From: an uncultured Sulfitobacter sp.
GTDB taxonomy: Bacteria > Pseudomonadota > Alphaproteobacteria > Rhodobacterales > Rhodobacteraceae
Assembly: GCF_947500075.1 (NCBI RefSeq)
Contig: NZ_CANMQS010000004.1
Coordinates: 186,001-250,000 of the forward strand
Reading direction: 5' to 3'
Length of the DNA stretch: 64,000 bases
Of the stretch, positions 53,410-63,212 are shown one piece after another; within the stretch, counting starts at the first letter, position 1, and each line of letters opens with the position of its first letter. A model generated the notes under the pieces. The model saw only the letters and a list, made by a program, of their open reading frames with translations, was not told where the DNA came from and did not search any database. The translations under genes were made by a program, and so were the position numbers.

Positions 53410-53434
53410 TTCCCTCAAAGAGTAGGATGATCTC

Positions 53435-55849
53435 ATGTCATTTTTCACTTTCTCTGGCTTCGAAGCCTCCGATCTTTTTGGCCCGCATGGCATCTTCTCC
53501 CATGCGACCTTCACCATGCCAGCGGGCGCGACGCTGGAAATCAACGTCACCGATGATGACAGCCACTTGTCAGGGGACGCGCACTTCAACGAACGGGGCG
53601 ATGACCATACACAGCAGACCGCGACGCTTTTGCGCGATGGTGTCGACGTCGGCACCGGCGGGCGGCTCTATGCAGAGCAGGTCTGGCATGTCTCCGGCGA
53701 TGACGGCAAAACCTATCGCCTGGTTGAGCTGGAACAGCCGGGCGAACGGCCAGACAGCTTCACGTTTCTGGGTGAGGTGCCCCCGGCAGGCGTGATGCTG
53801 ACCGTTGGAGGTCGCGTGAACGTTTCGGGGTCCGGGCTGGAATACGCAGATTTGTCCGCAGGTGCGGCCGCGCTGCCCAACATCGTAGACATCGCAGGTG
53901 GTTCGGATGACTTCAACATTCTGGTCAAAGCGCTGAGCGCTGCCGGGTTGGTTGAAACGGTTCAGAACCTGAATGACATCACGGTCTTCGCGCCCACAGA
54001 TGCGGCGTTTACGCAATTGGCGACCGATCTGGGCTTTGATGGTGACACGTCGGACGAAGACGCGGTCTTTGGCTTCATCGCCGATGCGCTGGCGGGGCTG
54101 GCGCCCGATGGCGACCCTATTCCGCTGCTCACGGATATCCTGCTCTATCACGTCTCGGCAGGGGCGAAAACGGCGGCTGAAGTCGATGCGGCAGACGCGG
54201 TTTCCACTTTCCTCGAAGGCGCGACCTTCGGCTCCGAGGGTACGGAACTGATCGACAATGAACCCGACATCGACAACCCGAACATCGTTGTCCCGGACGT
54301 GCCTGCCTCCAACGGGACCATTCAGGGCATCGACCGGGTGCTCTTGCCACTGGATATTCCCGGCAACACGCCGCTGCCCAACATCGTGGACATCGCAGGC
54401 GGGTCGGATGATTTCAACATTCTGGTCAAAGCGCTGGGCGCTGCCGGGTTGGTTGAAACGGTGCAAAACCTGAATGACATCACGGTCTTTGCGCCCACAG
54501 ATGCGGCGTTTACGCAATTGGCGACTGATCTGGGCTTTGATGGTGACACGTCGGACGAAGACGCGGTCTTTGGCTTTATCGCCGATGCGCTGGCTGGTCT
54601 GGCGCCCGATGGCGACCCGATCCCGCTGCTCACGGATATCCTGCTCTATCACGTCTCGGCAGGGGCGAAAACGGCCGCCGAAGTCGATGCGGCAGACGCG
54701 GTTTCCACCTTCCTCGAAGGCGCAACATTCGGCTCCGAGGGCACGGAACTGATCGACAATGAACCCGACATCGACAACCCGAACATCGTTGTGCCGGACG
54801 TGCCTGCTTCCAACGGGACCATACAGGGCATCGACCGGGTGCTGCTGCCGCTGGATGTTCCCGGCAACGAACCTGAACTGCCAACGCTGGCCGGTTTGGT
54901 GGGCGCAAGTGAAGGCGTGTTCGACAAGAACGGAGAGGACTTTGACATTCTTCTGAACGCTGTTCAGGCCGCCGGTCTTGTCGGCGCGCTGGACGATCCA
55001 GAAGCTGATCTGACGGTCTTTGCCCCCAACGATGCTGCGTTTAAAGGTCTGGCAGCAACTTTGGGCTTTCAGGGCCACGGCGAACAGGCCGCGTTCAACT
55101 ATCTGGTGGAATCCCTGTCACTGCTCAGTGGCGGCGGCGATCCGATCCCGCTGTTGACCACTGTGCTGACATACCATGTCGCGCCCGAAGCGCTGGACGC
55201 TGATGCGGTCCTGAGCTCTGACGGTATCGCCACGTTGCAGGGCGGGACATTGACCGTGGATGGCGCAAGCCTGGTGGATGCGGATCCGGATGTGGGGAAC
55301 CCCAATCTGATCGCGACCAACCTCTTTGCCTCCAACGGCGTTGCGCATGTGCTGGACGGTGTGCTGTTGCCTGCTGACCTGCTTGTGTCGGACGGCTCCA
55401 ACGGCGTCGACTTCAAGATCGGTGGCGAGAAACGGAACGTTTTCTTCACCGGGCGTGACAACGATTTCGTGGATGGTAACGGTGGGGATGACGTGATCAT
55501 CCTTGGCATCGGCAATGATGTTGGCGTGGGCGGCGACGGCACGGATGTGATCCGTGGGGGCCGCGGCGAAGACCTTCTGGTCGGCGGTGCCGGGGACGAC
55601 TTCCTCGTTGGGGGGCGCGGTGCGGACGTCTTTGTCTTTAACACCGGCGATGGCAATGACGTATTCCTCGGGTTCCAGACAGGGATCGACAAGATCGACC
55701 TCTCCGGCACCGGGTTTGACAGCTATGATGCCCTTGCCCCGATGATCATGAATGAAGATGGCACAGCCACGCTTGACCTGGGTGAAGACCAGTCCATTGT
55801 GATCGACAGCCGCACGCTGAACCTGACCGAAGAAGACTTCATCTTCTGA
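53435..55849 (+). CDS. Secreted protein with three fasciclin domains and RTX repeats
   Basis: 804 residues. N-terminal unassigned domain (1-145), FAS1 domains at about 148-308, 314-474 and 483-648, then RTX calcium-binding nonapeptides (about 672-730: GNGGDDVIILG, GGRGEDLLVGGAGDDFLVGG) and a typical RTX C-terminus (DVFVFNTGDGNDVFLGF, DKIDLSGTG). This architecture predicts type I secretion and an adhesive or matrix role. FAS1 domains 1 and 2 are nearly identical (listed separately). Confidence 0.9.
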   Translation: MSFFTFSGFEASDLFGPHGIFSHATFTMPAGATLEINVTDDDSHLSGDAHFNERGDDHTQQTATLLRDGVDVGTGGRLYAEQVWHVSGDDGKTYRLVELEQPGERPDSFTFLGEVPPAGVMLTVGGRVNVSGSGLEYADLSAGAAALPNIVDIAGGSDDFNILVKALSAAGLVETVQNLNDITVFAPTDAAFTQLATDLGFDGDTSDEDAVFGFIADALAGLAPDGDPIPLLTDILLYHVSAGAKTAAEVDAADAVSTFLEGATFGSEGTELIDNEPDIDNPNIVVPDVPASNGTIQGIDRVLLPLDIPGNTPLPNIVDIAGGSDDFNILVKALGAAGLVETVQNLNDITVFAPTDAAFTQLATDLGFDGDTSDEDAVFGFIADALAGLAPDGDPIPLLTDILLYHVSAGAKTAAEVDAADAVSTFLEGATFGSEGTELIDNEPDIDNPNIVVPDVPASNGTIQGIDRVLLPLDVPGNEPELPTLAGLVGASEGVFDKNGEDFDILLNAVQAAGLVGALDDPEADLTVFAPNDAAFKGLAATLGFQGHGEQAAFNYLVESLSLLSGGGDPIPLLTTVLTYHVAPEALDADAVLSSDGIATLQGGTLTVDGASLVDADPDVGNPNLIATNLFASNGVAHVLDGVLLPADLLVSDGSNGVDFKIGGEKRNVFFTGRDNDFVDGNGGDDVIILGIGNDVGVGGDGTDVIRGGRGEDLLVGGAGDDFLVGGRGADVFVFNTGDGNDVFLGFQTGIDKIDLSGTGFDSYDALAPMIMNEDGTATLDLGEDQSIVIDSRTLNLTEEDFIF
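53876..54871 (+). repeat. Tandem near-identical 498-bp repeat encoding FAS1 domains
   Basis: Two copies (53876-54373 and 54374-54871) in frame, 166 codons each. At protein level they differ at only a few residues (for example ALSAAG against ALGAAG, DIPGN against DVPGN) and DNA differences are few and mostly silent, pointing to a recent duplication or gene conversion. Confidence 0.9.
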
Positions 55850-55897
55850 TGGCCAAGAAAAAGGATGTCGGCGGGAACCTCCGCCGACATCCTGTCC

Positions 55898-57253
55898 CTA
55901 GATCGCAGCGGAGTGCGCCACGTCCTTGCTGGCAAACTGGTCAATGAAGCTTGCGATAACCCGTACAAGCGGATGGGCAGCTTCGCGCATCTCCAACCCG
56001 CCTTCACTGATGTAGAAAACATCCGGAAATCTGGCCATCAACCGCACGGTTGTCTGGCGAATGACATCTGCAAAGTCCGGGTAAGCAGCGCTGAGCGCTT
56101 GTTCGCTATAAACAAACCGGCACATCAGATCCTCGACCGCCTGCGCGATCATTTGATCCTGCATCTCCATCCGGTAACCCTTGTGGCCTGAAAACCCGCT
56201 GGTGTTGATGCGGTCCTGATAGGCGGAGGTGGCCGTTGCGTTCTGAAGATACCCCTGCTGGAACCGGGAGATCGCAGAGGCACCGAACCCGATCAGCGTT
56301 TCGCTCTGGTCATCGGTGTAGCCCTGAAAATTCCGGCGCAGACGTCCGCGCTCGGCCGCGTCCGAAAGACTGTCTGTCGGCAGCGCAAAGTGGTCAATAC
56401 CGATGGCGTTGTAGCCTTCTCTCAAGAAGACTTCCTGAGCCATTTCGGCCAGATGAAAGCGCGCTTCGGCATCTGGCAGGTCGTCCTGCTTGATCATCAC
56501 CTGTCGTTTGGACATCCAAGGCACATGCGCATAGCCGTAAATGGCGAGCCTGTCCGGCGCCATCTTGGCAACATGGGACAGGGTCTGCGCAAAACTCTCC
56601 GGTGTCTGGTGCGGCAGACCATAAAGCAGATCAAGGTTCAGGCTGCGAACATGCCGCTCCCGCAGGAAGCCGATCACATGCTGGGTCTGTTCAAGCGATT
56701 GCAGCCGCCCGATGGCGTCCTGCACCCTGGGGGCAAAATCCTGCACCCCGATGGACGCGCGGTTCATTCCAAAGATGATCAGGGTATCCAGCAACGCATC
56801 TGATGCCTCGGTCGGATCAATCTCAACAGAGAATTCGAATTCCTCCGCCCGCTCAAAGGCGGCAAACACCGTCTCCAGCAGCAGGGTCATGGTCTCCGGG
56901 CTCAGGATGGTCGGTGTCCCGCCCCCCAGATGAAGCCGTGCCATACGCACATCTGCCGGCACGTTTTCGCGCACGGTTTCAATTTCCTGACGCAGGATAT
57001 CCACGTAGGCATCCACCGGGCGCATGGTCTTGGTCCCTTGCGTTCGGCAGGCACAGAACCAGCACAACCGTTTGCAAAAGGGGATATGAATATAGACGGA
57101 AACCTCACTGCCATCGGGAACCGCCTTGAGCCATTCTGTCTGGTGCCGGGTGCCGATGCCCTGCTCAAAGTGATTGGCTGGCGGATAGCTCGTATACCGG
57201 GGAACCCTTGCGTCAAAGAGTCCATGGTGTCGAAGGGAGTCGATCTTTTCCAT
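55898..57253 (-). CDS. hemN: Oxygen-independent coproporphyrinogen III dehydrogenase
   Basis: 451 residues, radical SAM. YIHIPFCKRLCWFCACRT carries the CxxxCxxC cluster ligands, RLHLGGGTPTILSPE and FSVEIDPTEASD the SAM-binding region, and the HemN C-terminal domain follows (TSGFSGHKGYRMEMQDQMI). Converts coproporphyrinogen III to protoporphyrinogen IX without oxygen, supplying haem for cbb3 oxidase at low oxygen. Divergent from fnrL with an FNR box between; starts ATG at 57253. Confidence 0.96.
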   Translation of the reverse strand: MEKIDSLRHHGLFDARVPRYTSYPPANHFEQGIGTRHQTEWLKAVPDGSEVSVYIHIPFCKRLCWFCACRTQGTKTMRPVDAYVDILRQEIETVRENVPADVRMARLHLGGGTPTILSPETMTLLLETVFAAFERAEEFEFSVEIDPTEASDALLDTLIIFGMNRASIGVQDFAPRVQDAIGRLQSLEQTQHVIGFLRERHVRSLNLDLLYGLPHQTPESFAQTLSHVAKMAPDRLAIYGYAHVPWMSKRQVMIKQDDLPDAEARFHLAEMAQEVFLREGYNAIGIDHFALPTDSLSDAAERGRLRRNFQGYTDDQSETLIGFGASAISRFQQGYLQNATATSAYQDRINTSGFSGHKGYRMEMQDQMIAQAVEDLMCRFVYSEQALSAAYPDFADVIRQTTVRLMARFPDVFYISEGGLEMREAAHPLVRVIASFIDQFASKDVAHSAAI

Positions 57254-57287
57254 GATGCCGTTTAACCTTAACGCGTAACCAACAACT

Positions 57288-57301
57288 TTGATTCAGATCA
57301 A
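57288..57301. promoter_or_regulatory. FNR box between hemN and fnrL
   Basis: TTGATTCAGATCAA, a perfect TTGAT-N4-ATCAA site. It ends 4 bp before the fnrL start codon, and its centre is 41.5 bp from the hemN ATG. Confidence 0.9.
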
Positions 57302-57305
57302 CTAA

Positions 57306-58037
57306 ATGCCGAATTTGAAAATTGATGCCGTAAAGTGCGGCGATTGCCCTATCCGTCACCGTGCCGTCTGTGCCCGGTGCGATCAGGATGAACTGGAGAT
57401 TCTTGAAGGCATGAAGTCCTACCGCTCGTTCAAAGCGGGGGATGTGATTCTCTGGCGGGGGGAACCGCTGGAGTTCGTTGCATCCATGGTGCAGGGCGTC
57501 GCCTCCCTTTCCAAGACCCTTGAAGACGGGCGCACGCAGATGGTGGGCCTTTTGCTGCCGTCCGATTTCATTGGCAGGCCGGGACGCAAGCAGATCGAAT
57601 TTGACGTGACTGCAACCTCCGATGTGACGCTGTGCTGCTTTGACCGCGTGCCGTTTGAGCGCCTGGTTGACGAGACCCCGCATGTCGCGCAGCGTCTGAT
57701 GGAACTGGCGCTTGATGAACTGGACGCGGCGCGCGACTGGATGCTTTTGCTGGGCCGGAAAACCGCCCGTGAAAAGATCGCGACCTTCATCGAAATGCTG
57801 GCCCGGCGCGGGCGCAGCAATACATCCAACCTGACCGCGCAATCCGAATTGCCGATGACCCGCGACCAGATTGCAAATTATCTTGGGCTCACGCTGGAGA
57901 CGGTAAGCCGTCAATTCAACGCCCTGAAAAAAGAGGGCATTATTGACTTCAAGAACCGCCATCAGTTCGAGGTCAAGGATATCATCGCCCTGAACGAAGC
58001 GACCGGTGACGACGCAGATGGTGGTGTTTTGTCCTGA
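57306..58037 (+). CDS. fnrL: Oxygen-responsive regulator FnrL (Crp/Fnr family)
   Basis: 243 residues. The N-terminal cysteines VKCGDCPIRHRAVCARC (Cys 11, 14, 22, 25) bind the oxygen-labile 4Fe-4S cluster. A cyclic-nucleotide-like beta roll (about 35-130) leads to a dimerisation helix and HTH DQIANYLGLTLETVSRQF (about 190-207), whose recognition helix ExxSR fits TTGAT-N4-ATCAA sites. Three such sites are in this window, at hemN/fnrL, ccoN and ccoG. No clear Shine-Dalgarno precedes the ATG because the FNR box is there. Confidence 0.95.
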   Translation: MPNLKIDAVKCGDCPIRHRAVCARCDQDELEILEGMKSYRSFKAGDVILWRGEPLEFVASMVQGVASLSKTLEDGRTQMVGLLLPSDFIGRPGRKQIEFDVTATSDVTLCCFDRVPFERLVDETPHVAQRLMELALDELDAARDWMLLLGRKTAREKIATFIEMLARRGRSNTSNLTAQSELPMTRDQIANYLGLTLETVSRQFNALKKEGIIDFKNRHQFEVKDIIALNEATGDDADGGVLS

Positions 58038-58061
58038 CACCCGGCTGAAATGATGATGTTC

Positions 58062-58075
58062 TTGATTCAGATCAA
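58062..58075. promoter_or_regulatory. FNR box upstream of ccoNOQP
   Basis: TTGATTCAGATCAA, identical to the site at 57288. Centred about 88 bp before the ccoN start, leaving room for a class II promoter (start near 58110). Confidence 0.92.
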
Positions 58076-58156
58076 AGTGCAGATTTTTACAGCTTCCTAA
58101 AACAACCTCGCGAACAGGAGCGTCCTCGGGTGCTCTTTTTGACTGCGAGGAACAAC

Positions 58157-59773
58157 ATGGACTATGTAAAACTTGTACTATTGGGCGCCATTGCGGTGTT
58201 GGCGGCGATCGCCAGCAGTTGGGGCCACGATTTGGCGTATCAGGTACACGCCTTTCTGATTATGGCGATTGCCGTTGGCATGTTCATCTATGTGCTGCGG
58301 CACACCGATGAGCCCGCTGGACCTGCGGAACCTGATGGCATCTATTCCGACGGCGTCATCCGCGCCGGGGTGATCGCAACGGCTTTCTGGGGCATTGCAG
58401 GATTTCTGGTGGGCACCTTCATCGCCTTCCAACTTGCTTTCCCGGCACTCAATTTCGATTGGGGGCAGCCTTTCACCAACTTTGGCCGACTGCGCCCACT
58501 GCATACATCTGCGGTGATTTTCGCATTCGGGGGCAACGCCCTGATCGCAACCTCACTTTATGTGGTTCAACGCACCAGCGGTGTCCGCCTTTGGGGCGGC
58601 AAGACGGCCTGGTTTGTGTTCTGGGGCTATCAGCTCTTTATCGTGCTGGCCGCGACCGGTTATCTGCTGGGCGGGACACAGTCCAAGGAATACGCCGAAC
58701 CCGAGTGGTACATTGATATCTGGCTCACCATTGTCTGGCTTGCCTATCTGGCGGTCTTTCTGGGCACGATCTTCAAGCGCAAAGAAAAGCACATCTACGT
58801 CGCCAACTGGTTCTTCCTGAGCTTCATCATCACCGTGGCGATGCTCCATGTGGTCAACAACATCTCCATCCCCGTCAGCCTTCTGGGCAGCAAATCCGTG
58901 CAGGTCTTCTCCGGCGTGCAGGATGCGATGACGCAGTGGTGGTACGGCCACAACGCCGTGGGCTTCTTCCTGACAGCGGGTTTCCTTGGCATGATGTACT
59001 ACTTCGTGCCCAAGCAGGCCGAACGTCCTGTCTACAGCTACAAACTGTCGATCATTCACTTCTGGGCGCTGATCTTCCTGTATATCTGGGCTGGTCCGCA
59101 CCACCTTCATTACACCGCTCTCCCTGACTGGGCGTCCACGCTTGGCATGGTGTTCTCCATCGTGCTGTGGATGCCCAGCTGGGGCGGTATGATCAACGGT
59201 CTGATGACGCTGCAAGGCGCCTGGGACAAGTTGCGCACCGATCCGATCATGCGGATGTTTGTCCTGTCGCTCGGTTTTTACGGCATGTCCACGTTCGAGG
59301 GACCGATGATGTCGATCCGCGCCGTGAACTCCCTGTCGCACTACACCGACTGGACCATTGGGCACGTACACTCCGGCGCCCTTGGCTGGAACGGCATGAT
59401 CACCTTTGCCTGCATCTACTTCCTCACACCCAAACTCTGGGGCCGGAAGGAAATGTATTCGATGTCCGCGATCAACTGGCACTTCTGGCTCGCCACGCTT
59501 GGCATCGTCCTTTACGCGGCGTCCATGTGGGTGACCGGGATCATGGAAGGCCTGATGTGGCGTGAAGTGGATGATCAGGGCTTCCTGGTGAACTCCTTCG
59601 CTGACACCGTCAGTGCCAAGTTCCCGATGTACATCGTACGCGGTCTGGGTGGGGTTCTGTTCCTCTCTGGTGCCCTGGTGATGGTCTGGAACATGTTCAT
59701 GACCATCCGCGGTGCCACCCCTGCAAACGCGGCACTTCCCCGTGCCAGCGCAGCCGCAACACCTGCAGAATAG
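58157..59773 (+). CDS. ccoN: Cytochrome cbb3 oxidase subunit I
   Basis: 538 residues from [14 protein letters not shown] (GAGG upstream); the frame extends back to 58130. Catalytic subunit with about 12 helices: [20 protein letters not shown] carries a haem-ligand His, [22 protein letters not shown] the CuB region His and Tyr, [19 protein letters not shown] two CuB His, and [13 protein letters not shown] the haem ligands. Reduces oxygen with high affinity and pumps protons. First gene of ccoNOQP. Confidence 0.97.
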   Translation: MDYVKLVLLGAIAVLAAIASSWGHDLAYQVHAFLIMAIAVGMFIYVLRHTDEPAGPAEPDGIYSDGVIRAGVIATAFWGIAGFLVGTFIAFQLAFPALNFDWGQPFTNFGRLRPLHTSAVIFAFGGNALIATSLYVVQRTSGVRLWGGKTAWFVFWGYQLFIVLAATGYLLGGTQSKEYAEPEWYIDIWLTIVWLAYLAVFLGTIFKRKEKHIYVANWFFLSFIITVAMLHVVNNISIPVSLLGSKSVQVFSGVQDAMTQWWYGHNAVGFFLTAGFLGMMYYFVPKQAERPVYSYKLSIIHFWALIFLYIWAGPHHLHYTALPDWASTLGMVFSIVLWMPSWGGMINGLMTLQGAWDKLRTDPIMRMFVLSLGFYGMSTFEGPMMSIRAVNSLSHYTDWTIGHVHSGALGWNGMITFACIYFLTPKLWGRKEMYSMSAINWHFWLATLGIVLYAASMWVTGIMEGLMWREVDDQGFLVNSFADTVSAKFPMYIVRGLGGVLFLSGALVMVWNMFMTIRGATPANAALPRASAAATPAE

Positions 59774-59783
59774 GATCTGACCA

Positions 59784-60509
59784 ATGGCAATTCTTGATAA
59801 ACACGCCATCCTTGAAAAGAGCCCGACGCTCCTTCTGGTATCGTCCCTTCTGGTTGTGACCGTAGGGGGATTGGTGGAAATCGCGCCGCTCTTCTGGCTG
59901 GAGAACACCATCGAGGAAGTGGAGGGCGTGCGCCCCTACGCCCCGCTGGAACTGGCCGGGCGCGACATCTACATCCGGGAGGGCTGCTATGTCTGTCACT
60001 CCCAGATGATCCGCCCCATGCGGGACGAGGTGGAGCGCTATGGCCACTACTCACTGGCGGCGGAGTCGATGTACGACCACCCGCACCAATGGGGCTCCAA
60101 ACGCACCGGGCCTGATCTGGCGCGGGTCGGTGGACGCTATTCGGACGCATGGCACGTGGACCACCTGATGGATCCGCAGTCCGTTGTGCCCGAAAGCATC
60201 ATGCCCAAGTATGCCTTCCTCGCCGATACACCCATCGACGGAGAGCATATCGAAGCGCTGCTGAAGACGCACCGTTTCGTCGGCGTGCCCTACACGGATG
60301 AGCAGATCACCTCTGCCAGCGCCGACTTCAAGGTTCAGGGCGACCCTGATGGCGATTGGGACGGTCTGGTAGAGCGGTATCCCGGCGCCGTTGTGTCCAA
60401 CTTCGATGGTCAGCCAGAGTTGACCGAGATGGATGCGCTGATCGCCTATCTGCAAATCCTGGGGACGATGGTCGACTTTGACACCTTCACCCCTGATGCA
60501 AGCCGATAG
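59784..60509 (+). CDS. ccoO: Cytochrome cbb3 oxidase subunit II
   Basis: 241 residues: N-terminal membrane anchor ([19 protein letters not shown]), then a mono-haem cytochrome c domain with [14 protein letters not shown] (CxxCH) and the distal Met region [13 protein letters not shown]. Transfers electrons from CcoP to CcoN. 10 bp after ccoN. Confidence 0.97.
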   Translation: MAILDKHAILEKSPTLLLVSSLLVVTVGGLVEIAPLFWLENTIEEVEGVRPYAPLELAGRDIYIREGCYVCHSQMIRPMRDEVERYGHYSLAAESMYDHPHQWGSKRTGPDLARVGGRYSDAWHVDHLMDPQSVVPESIMPKYAFLADTPIDGEHIEALLKTHRFVGVPYTDEQITSASADFKVQGDPDGDWDGLVERYPGAVVSNFDGQPELTEMDALIAYLQILGTMVDFDTFTPDASR

Positions 60510-60521
60510 GAGGGCCCTGAC

Positions 60522-60749
60522 ATGGAAACATATTCACTCCTGCGCGAAATCGCAGACAGTTGGGTTCTTCTGGCCATGTTCGTGTTCTTTCTGGGCACTG
60601 CGGTCTGGGCGTTCCTGCCCAGTCAGCGCAAGGCCCGCGAAGATGCCAGCATGATCCCGTTTCGTAACGAACAAGGCCCTGCCGCATCCGCAGGACCCCA
60701 AGGCAGCGACAGCCTGTCGCCGAAGTTGAAAGGGCAGTCTGATGTCTGA
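60522..60749 (+). CDS. ccoQ: Cytochrome cbb3 oxidase subunit CcoQ/FixQ
   Basis: 75 residues, one membrane helix (SWVLLAMFVFFLGTAVWAFLP) followed by the FixQ-type ARED...IPFRNE segment. Stabilises the oxidase. Overlaps ccoP by 8 bp. Confidence 0.92.
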   Translation: METYSLLREIADSWVLLAMFVFFLGTAVWAFLPSQRKAREDASMIPFRNEQGPAASAGPQGSDSLSPKLKGQSDV

Positions 60750-61608
60750 TGAAAACCAAATTGACGAAGCAACCGGTGTTGAGACCACAGGCCACACCTG
60801 GGACGGTATCAGAGAGTTGAACAATCCCCTGCCGCGGTGGTGGCTGTGGACGTTCTATGCCACGATTGTCTGGGGGATCGGCTATACCATTGCCTTCCCG
60901 GCCTGGCCGCTGATTTCCGGCGCAACGGCGGGTGTGATGGGCTATTCGACCCGCGGCGAAGTCGCGACCCAAATAGCTGAGCACGAAGCAGAAAACGCAA
61001 CGCTGGTTGCGTCTTTGAACAGCGCCGATTTGCCCACACTGGCACCGGGTGATGACCTTCATCGCTACGCGGTGGCACGGGGACGGTCTGTGTTCAGCGC
61101 CCAGTGCAGCCAGTGCCACGGCTCTGGCGCGGCGGGAGCCAAGGGCTATCCCAACCTGCTGGACAATGACTGGCTCTGGGGCGGCGACATCGAGAACATC
61201 TCGCTGACGATTGCCCATGGCGTCCGCAACGAAACGGACGATGACGCGCGGTATTCCGAAATGCCCGCCTTTGGCGAAATCCTTGAGGACGAGGAAATCG
61301 TCGCGGTTGTCGAATACGTCGTCAGCCTGTCCTCGACCGAGCATGACGCAGGGCTGGCAGGGCAGGGGGCGGAAATCTATGCCGACAATTGCGCGGCCTG
61401 CCATGGCGACACTGCACTGGGTGATTATGAGCAGGGCGCGCCGAACCTCGCAGATGCCATCTGGCTCTATGGAGGGGACCGCGCCACGCTTGAGGAAACC
61501 GTGCGCTACTCACGCTATGGCGTGATGCCCGCTTGGGGCCAGCGCCTGTCGGACGAAGACGTCCGCGCTGTTTCTGTCTACGTCCACAGCCTGGGAGGAG
61601 GCGAGTAG
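60742..61608 (+). CDS. ccoP: Cytochrome cbb3 oxidase subunit III
   Basis: 288 residues. N-terminal TTGHTWDGIRELNNPLPRWW and one membrane helix, then two cytochrome c domains with CSQCHGSG (about residue 127) and CAACHGD (about 219). Accepts electrons from the bc1 complex or soluble cytochrome. Ends the operon, followed by hairpins. Confidence 0.96.
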   Translation: MSDENQIDEATGVETTGHTWDGIRELNNPLPRWWLWTFYATIVWGIGYTIAFPAWPLISGATAGVMGYSTRGEVATQIAEHEAENATLVASLNSADLPTLAPGDDLHRYAVARGRSVFSAQCSQCHGSGAAGAKGYPNLLDNDWLWGGDIENISLTIAHGVRNETDDDARYSEMPAFGEILEDEEIVAVVEYVVSLSSTEHDAGLAGQGAEIYADNCAACHGDTALGDYEQGAPNLADAIWLYGGDRATLEETVRYSRYGVMPAWGQRLSDEDVRAVSVYVHSLGGGE

Positions 61609-61646
61609 ACAGCTTTGGACCGGGTTGACAACTTAACCGGTCCTGA

Positions 61647-61724
61647 GGCCGCGCGCCTGGCGCGCGCGGCCGTCCCTCGAAACGGCCCTGTTCGCACAAC
61701 GCTGCTGTTTCGAGGGGCTTTTTG
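61647..61724 (+). terminator. Terminator region of ccoNOQP
   Basis: Two hairpins: GGCCGCGCGC/GCGCGCGGCC (61647-61656 with 61662-61671) and CCCTCGAAAC/GTTTCGAGGG (61674-61683 with 61707-61716), the second followed by GCTTTTT. The T run merges into the FNR box of ccoG. Confidence 0.75.
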
Positions 61725-61735
61725 ATCCAGATCAA
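61722..61735. promoter_or_regulatory. FNR box upstream of ccoGHI
   Basis: TTGATCCAGATCAA, centred about 59 bp before ccoG, with a plausible -10 TCTAGA at 61756-61761. Confidence 0.92.
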
Positions 61736-61787
61736 GGCCACGATTCGACCCGCGCTCTAGACCGGGGATGCGAACAGGAAACCAGAT

Positions 61788-63212
61788 ATGACAACAACTC
61801 CTCCCTCCCTTTATGCGGCGCGTGAGCCGATCTTCCCACGCCGGGTCACCGGCTTCTTCCGGCGGTTCAAGTGGGGGATCATGATCTTCACGCTTGGCAT
61901 CTACTATCTGACCCCCTGGATCAGATGGGACCGTGGCCCGAACCTGCCCGATCAGGCCGTGTTGGTCGATATTGCCAGCCGCCGTTTCTATTTCTTCTGG
62001 ATCGAGATCTGGCCCCACGAGTTCTACTTCGTCGCGGGCCTGTTGATCATGGCGGGGCTGGGGTTGTTCCTGTTTACCTCCGCCCTTGGCCGGGTCTGGT
62101 GTGGCTATGCCTGCCCGCAGACCGTCTGGACCGATCTTTTCATTCTGGTGGAACGCTGGATCGAAGGCGACCGCAACGCGCGCCTGCGTCTGCACCGGGG
62201 CAAATGGGATATCCGCAAATGGCGGCTTCGGGTCACTAAATGGGCGGTCTGGCTGCTGATCGGCCTCGCAACCGGCGGGGCCTGGGTGTTCTATTTTGCC
62301 GATGCCCCGACATTGCTGACCAATCTGGTCACGCTCTCTGCGCATCCGGTGGCCTATATCACCATCGCCATCCTGACACTGACCACCTTTGTCTTTGGCG
62401 GCTTCATGCGCGAACAGGTCTGCATCTACATGTGTCCCTGGCCCCGCATTCAGGCCGCCATGGTCGATGTCGACACGATCACCATCGGCTACCGCGGCTG
62501 GCGCGGAGAGCCGCGCAAACATTCCGAAGCCGTCAAAACCGGTGAGCCGATGGGCGATTGCATCGACTGCATGGCCTGCGTGAACGTCTGTCCCATGGGC
62601 ATCGACATCCGCGACGGCCAGCAGATGGAATGTATCACCTGTGGTCTGTGCATCGACGCCTGTGATGACATCATGGCCAAGATCGGCAAGCCACGCGGTT
62701 TGGTGGACTACCTGTCGCTGGCGGATGAGCCTGCGGAAGCGGCGGGGGCGCCTGCCAAACCGATCTGGCGCCACGTTCTGCGGCCGCGCACGATCCTTTA
62801 TACCGCGATGTGGTCCCTGATCGGGCTCGGGCTGGTCTATGCCCTGTTTATCCGCACCGACATCGAACTGACTGTCAGCCCGGAGCGCAATCCGACTTTC
62901 GTGATGCAGTCGGATGGCTCCATCCGGAACATTTATGACGTGCGCCTGCGCAACAAGACCGGAGAAGCGCGCGAATTCCACCTCAGCCTGACCAGTGACG
63001 AAGTGCTGCGCATTGAGCTGGAAGGGCAACAGGGCCAACTGGTCGTCGATGTGCCCGCCGACCGGACCGTGCTGCAACGGGTCTATGTCACCGCACGGCC
63101 CCAGGACCCAGCCGCATCCATGGACAGTGTCGATCTGCGCCTGTGGGTCGAAGATATTGCAACCGGTGAACGCGCCAGCCGCGACACCTCTTTCAATGGG
63201 AAAAGCGAATGA
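61788..63212 (+). CDS. ccoG: Cytochrome c oxidase accessory protein CcoG (FixG/RdxA)
   Basis: 474 residues: about five membrane helices, a polyferredoxin part with CIDCMACVNVCPMGID and CITCGLCIDACD (two 4Fe-4S clusters, about residues 260-300), and a C-terminal immunoglobulin-like FixG domain. Implicated in copper reduction and cbb3 oxidase assembly. Also reads GYACPQTVWTDLF, typical of the family. Overlaps ccoH by 4 bp. Confidence 0.96.
   Translation: MTTTPPSLYAAREPIFPRRVTGFFRRFKWGIMIFTLGIYYLTPWIRWDRGPNLPDQAVLVDIASRRFYFFWIEIWPHEFYFVAGLLIMAGLGLFLFTSALGRVWCGYACPQTVWTDLFILVERWIEGDRNARLRLHRGKWDIRKWRLRVTKWAVWLLIGLATGGAWVFYFADAPTLLTNLVTLSAHPVAYITIAILTLTTFVFGGFMREQVCIYMCPWPRIQAAMVDVDTITIGYRGWRGEPRKHSEAVKTGEPMGDCIDCMACVNVCPMGIDIRDGQQMECITCGLCIDACDDIMAKIGKPRGLVDYLSLADEPAEAAGAPAKPIWRHVLRPRTILYTAMWSLIGLGLVYALFIRTDIELTVSPERNPTFVMQSDGSIRNIYDVRLRNKTGEAREFHLSLTSDEVLRIELEGQQGQLVVDVPADRTVLQRVYVTARPQDPAASMDSVDLRLWVEDIATGERASRDTSFNGKSE

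Noticed and set aside
53570..55078. 502-codon reverse frame opposite the fasciclin-RTX gene
   Set aside because: Long only because the coding strand is repetitive and GC-rich; no motifs.
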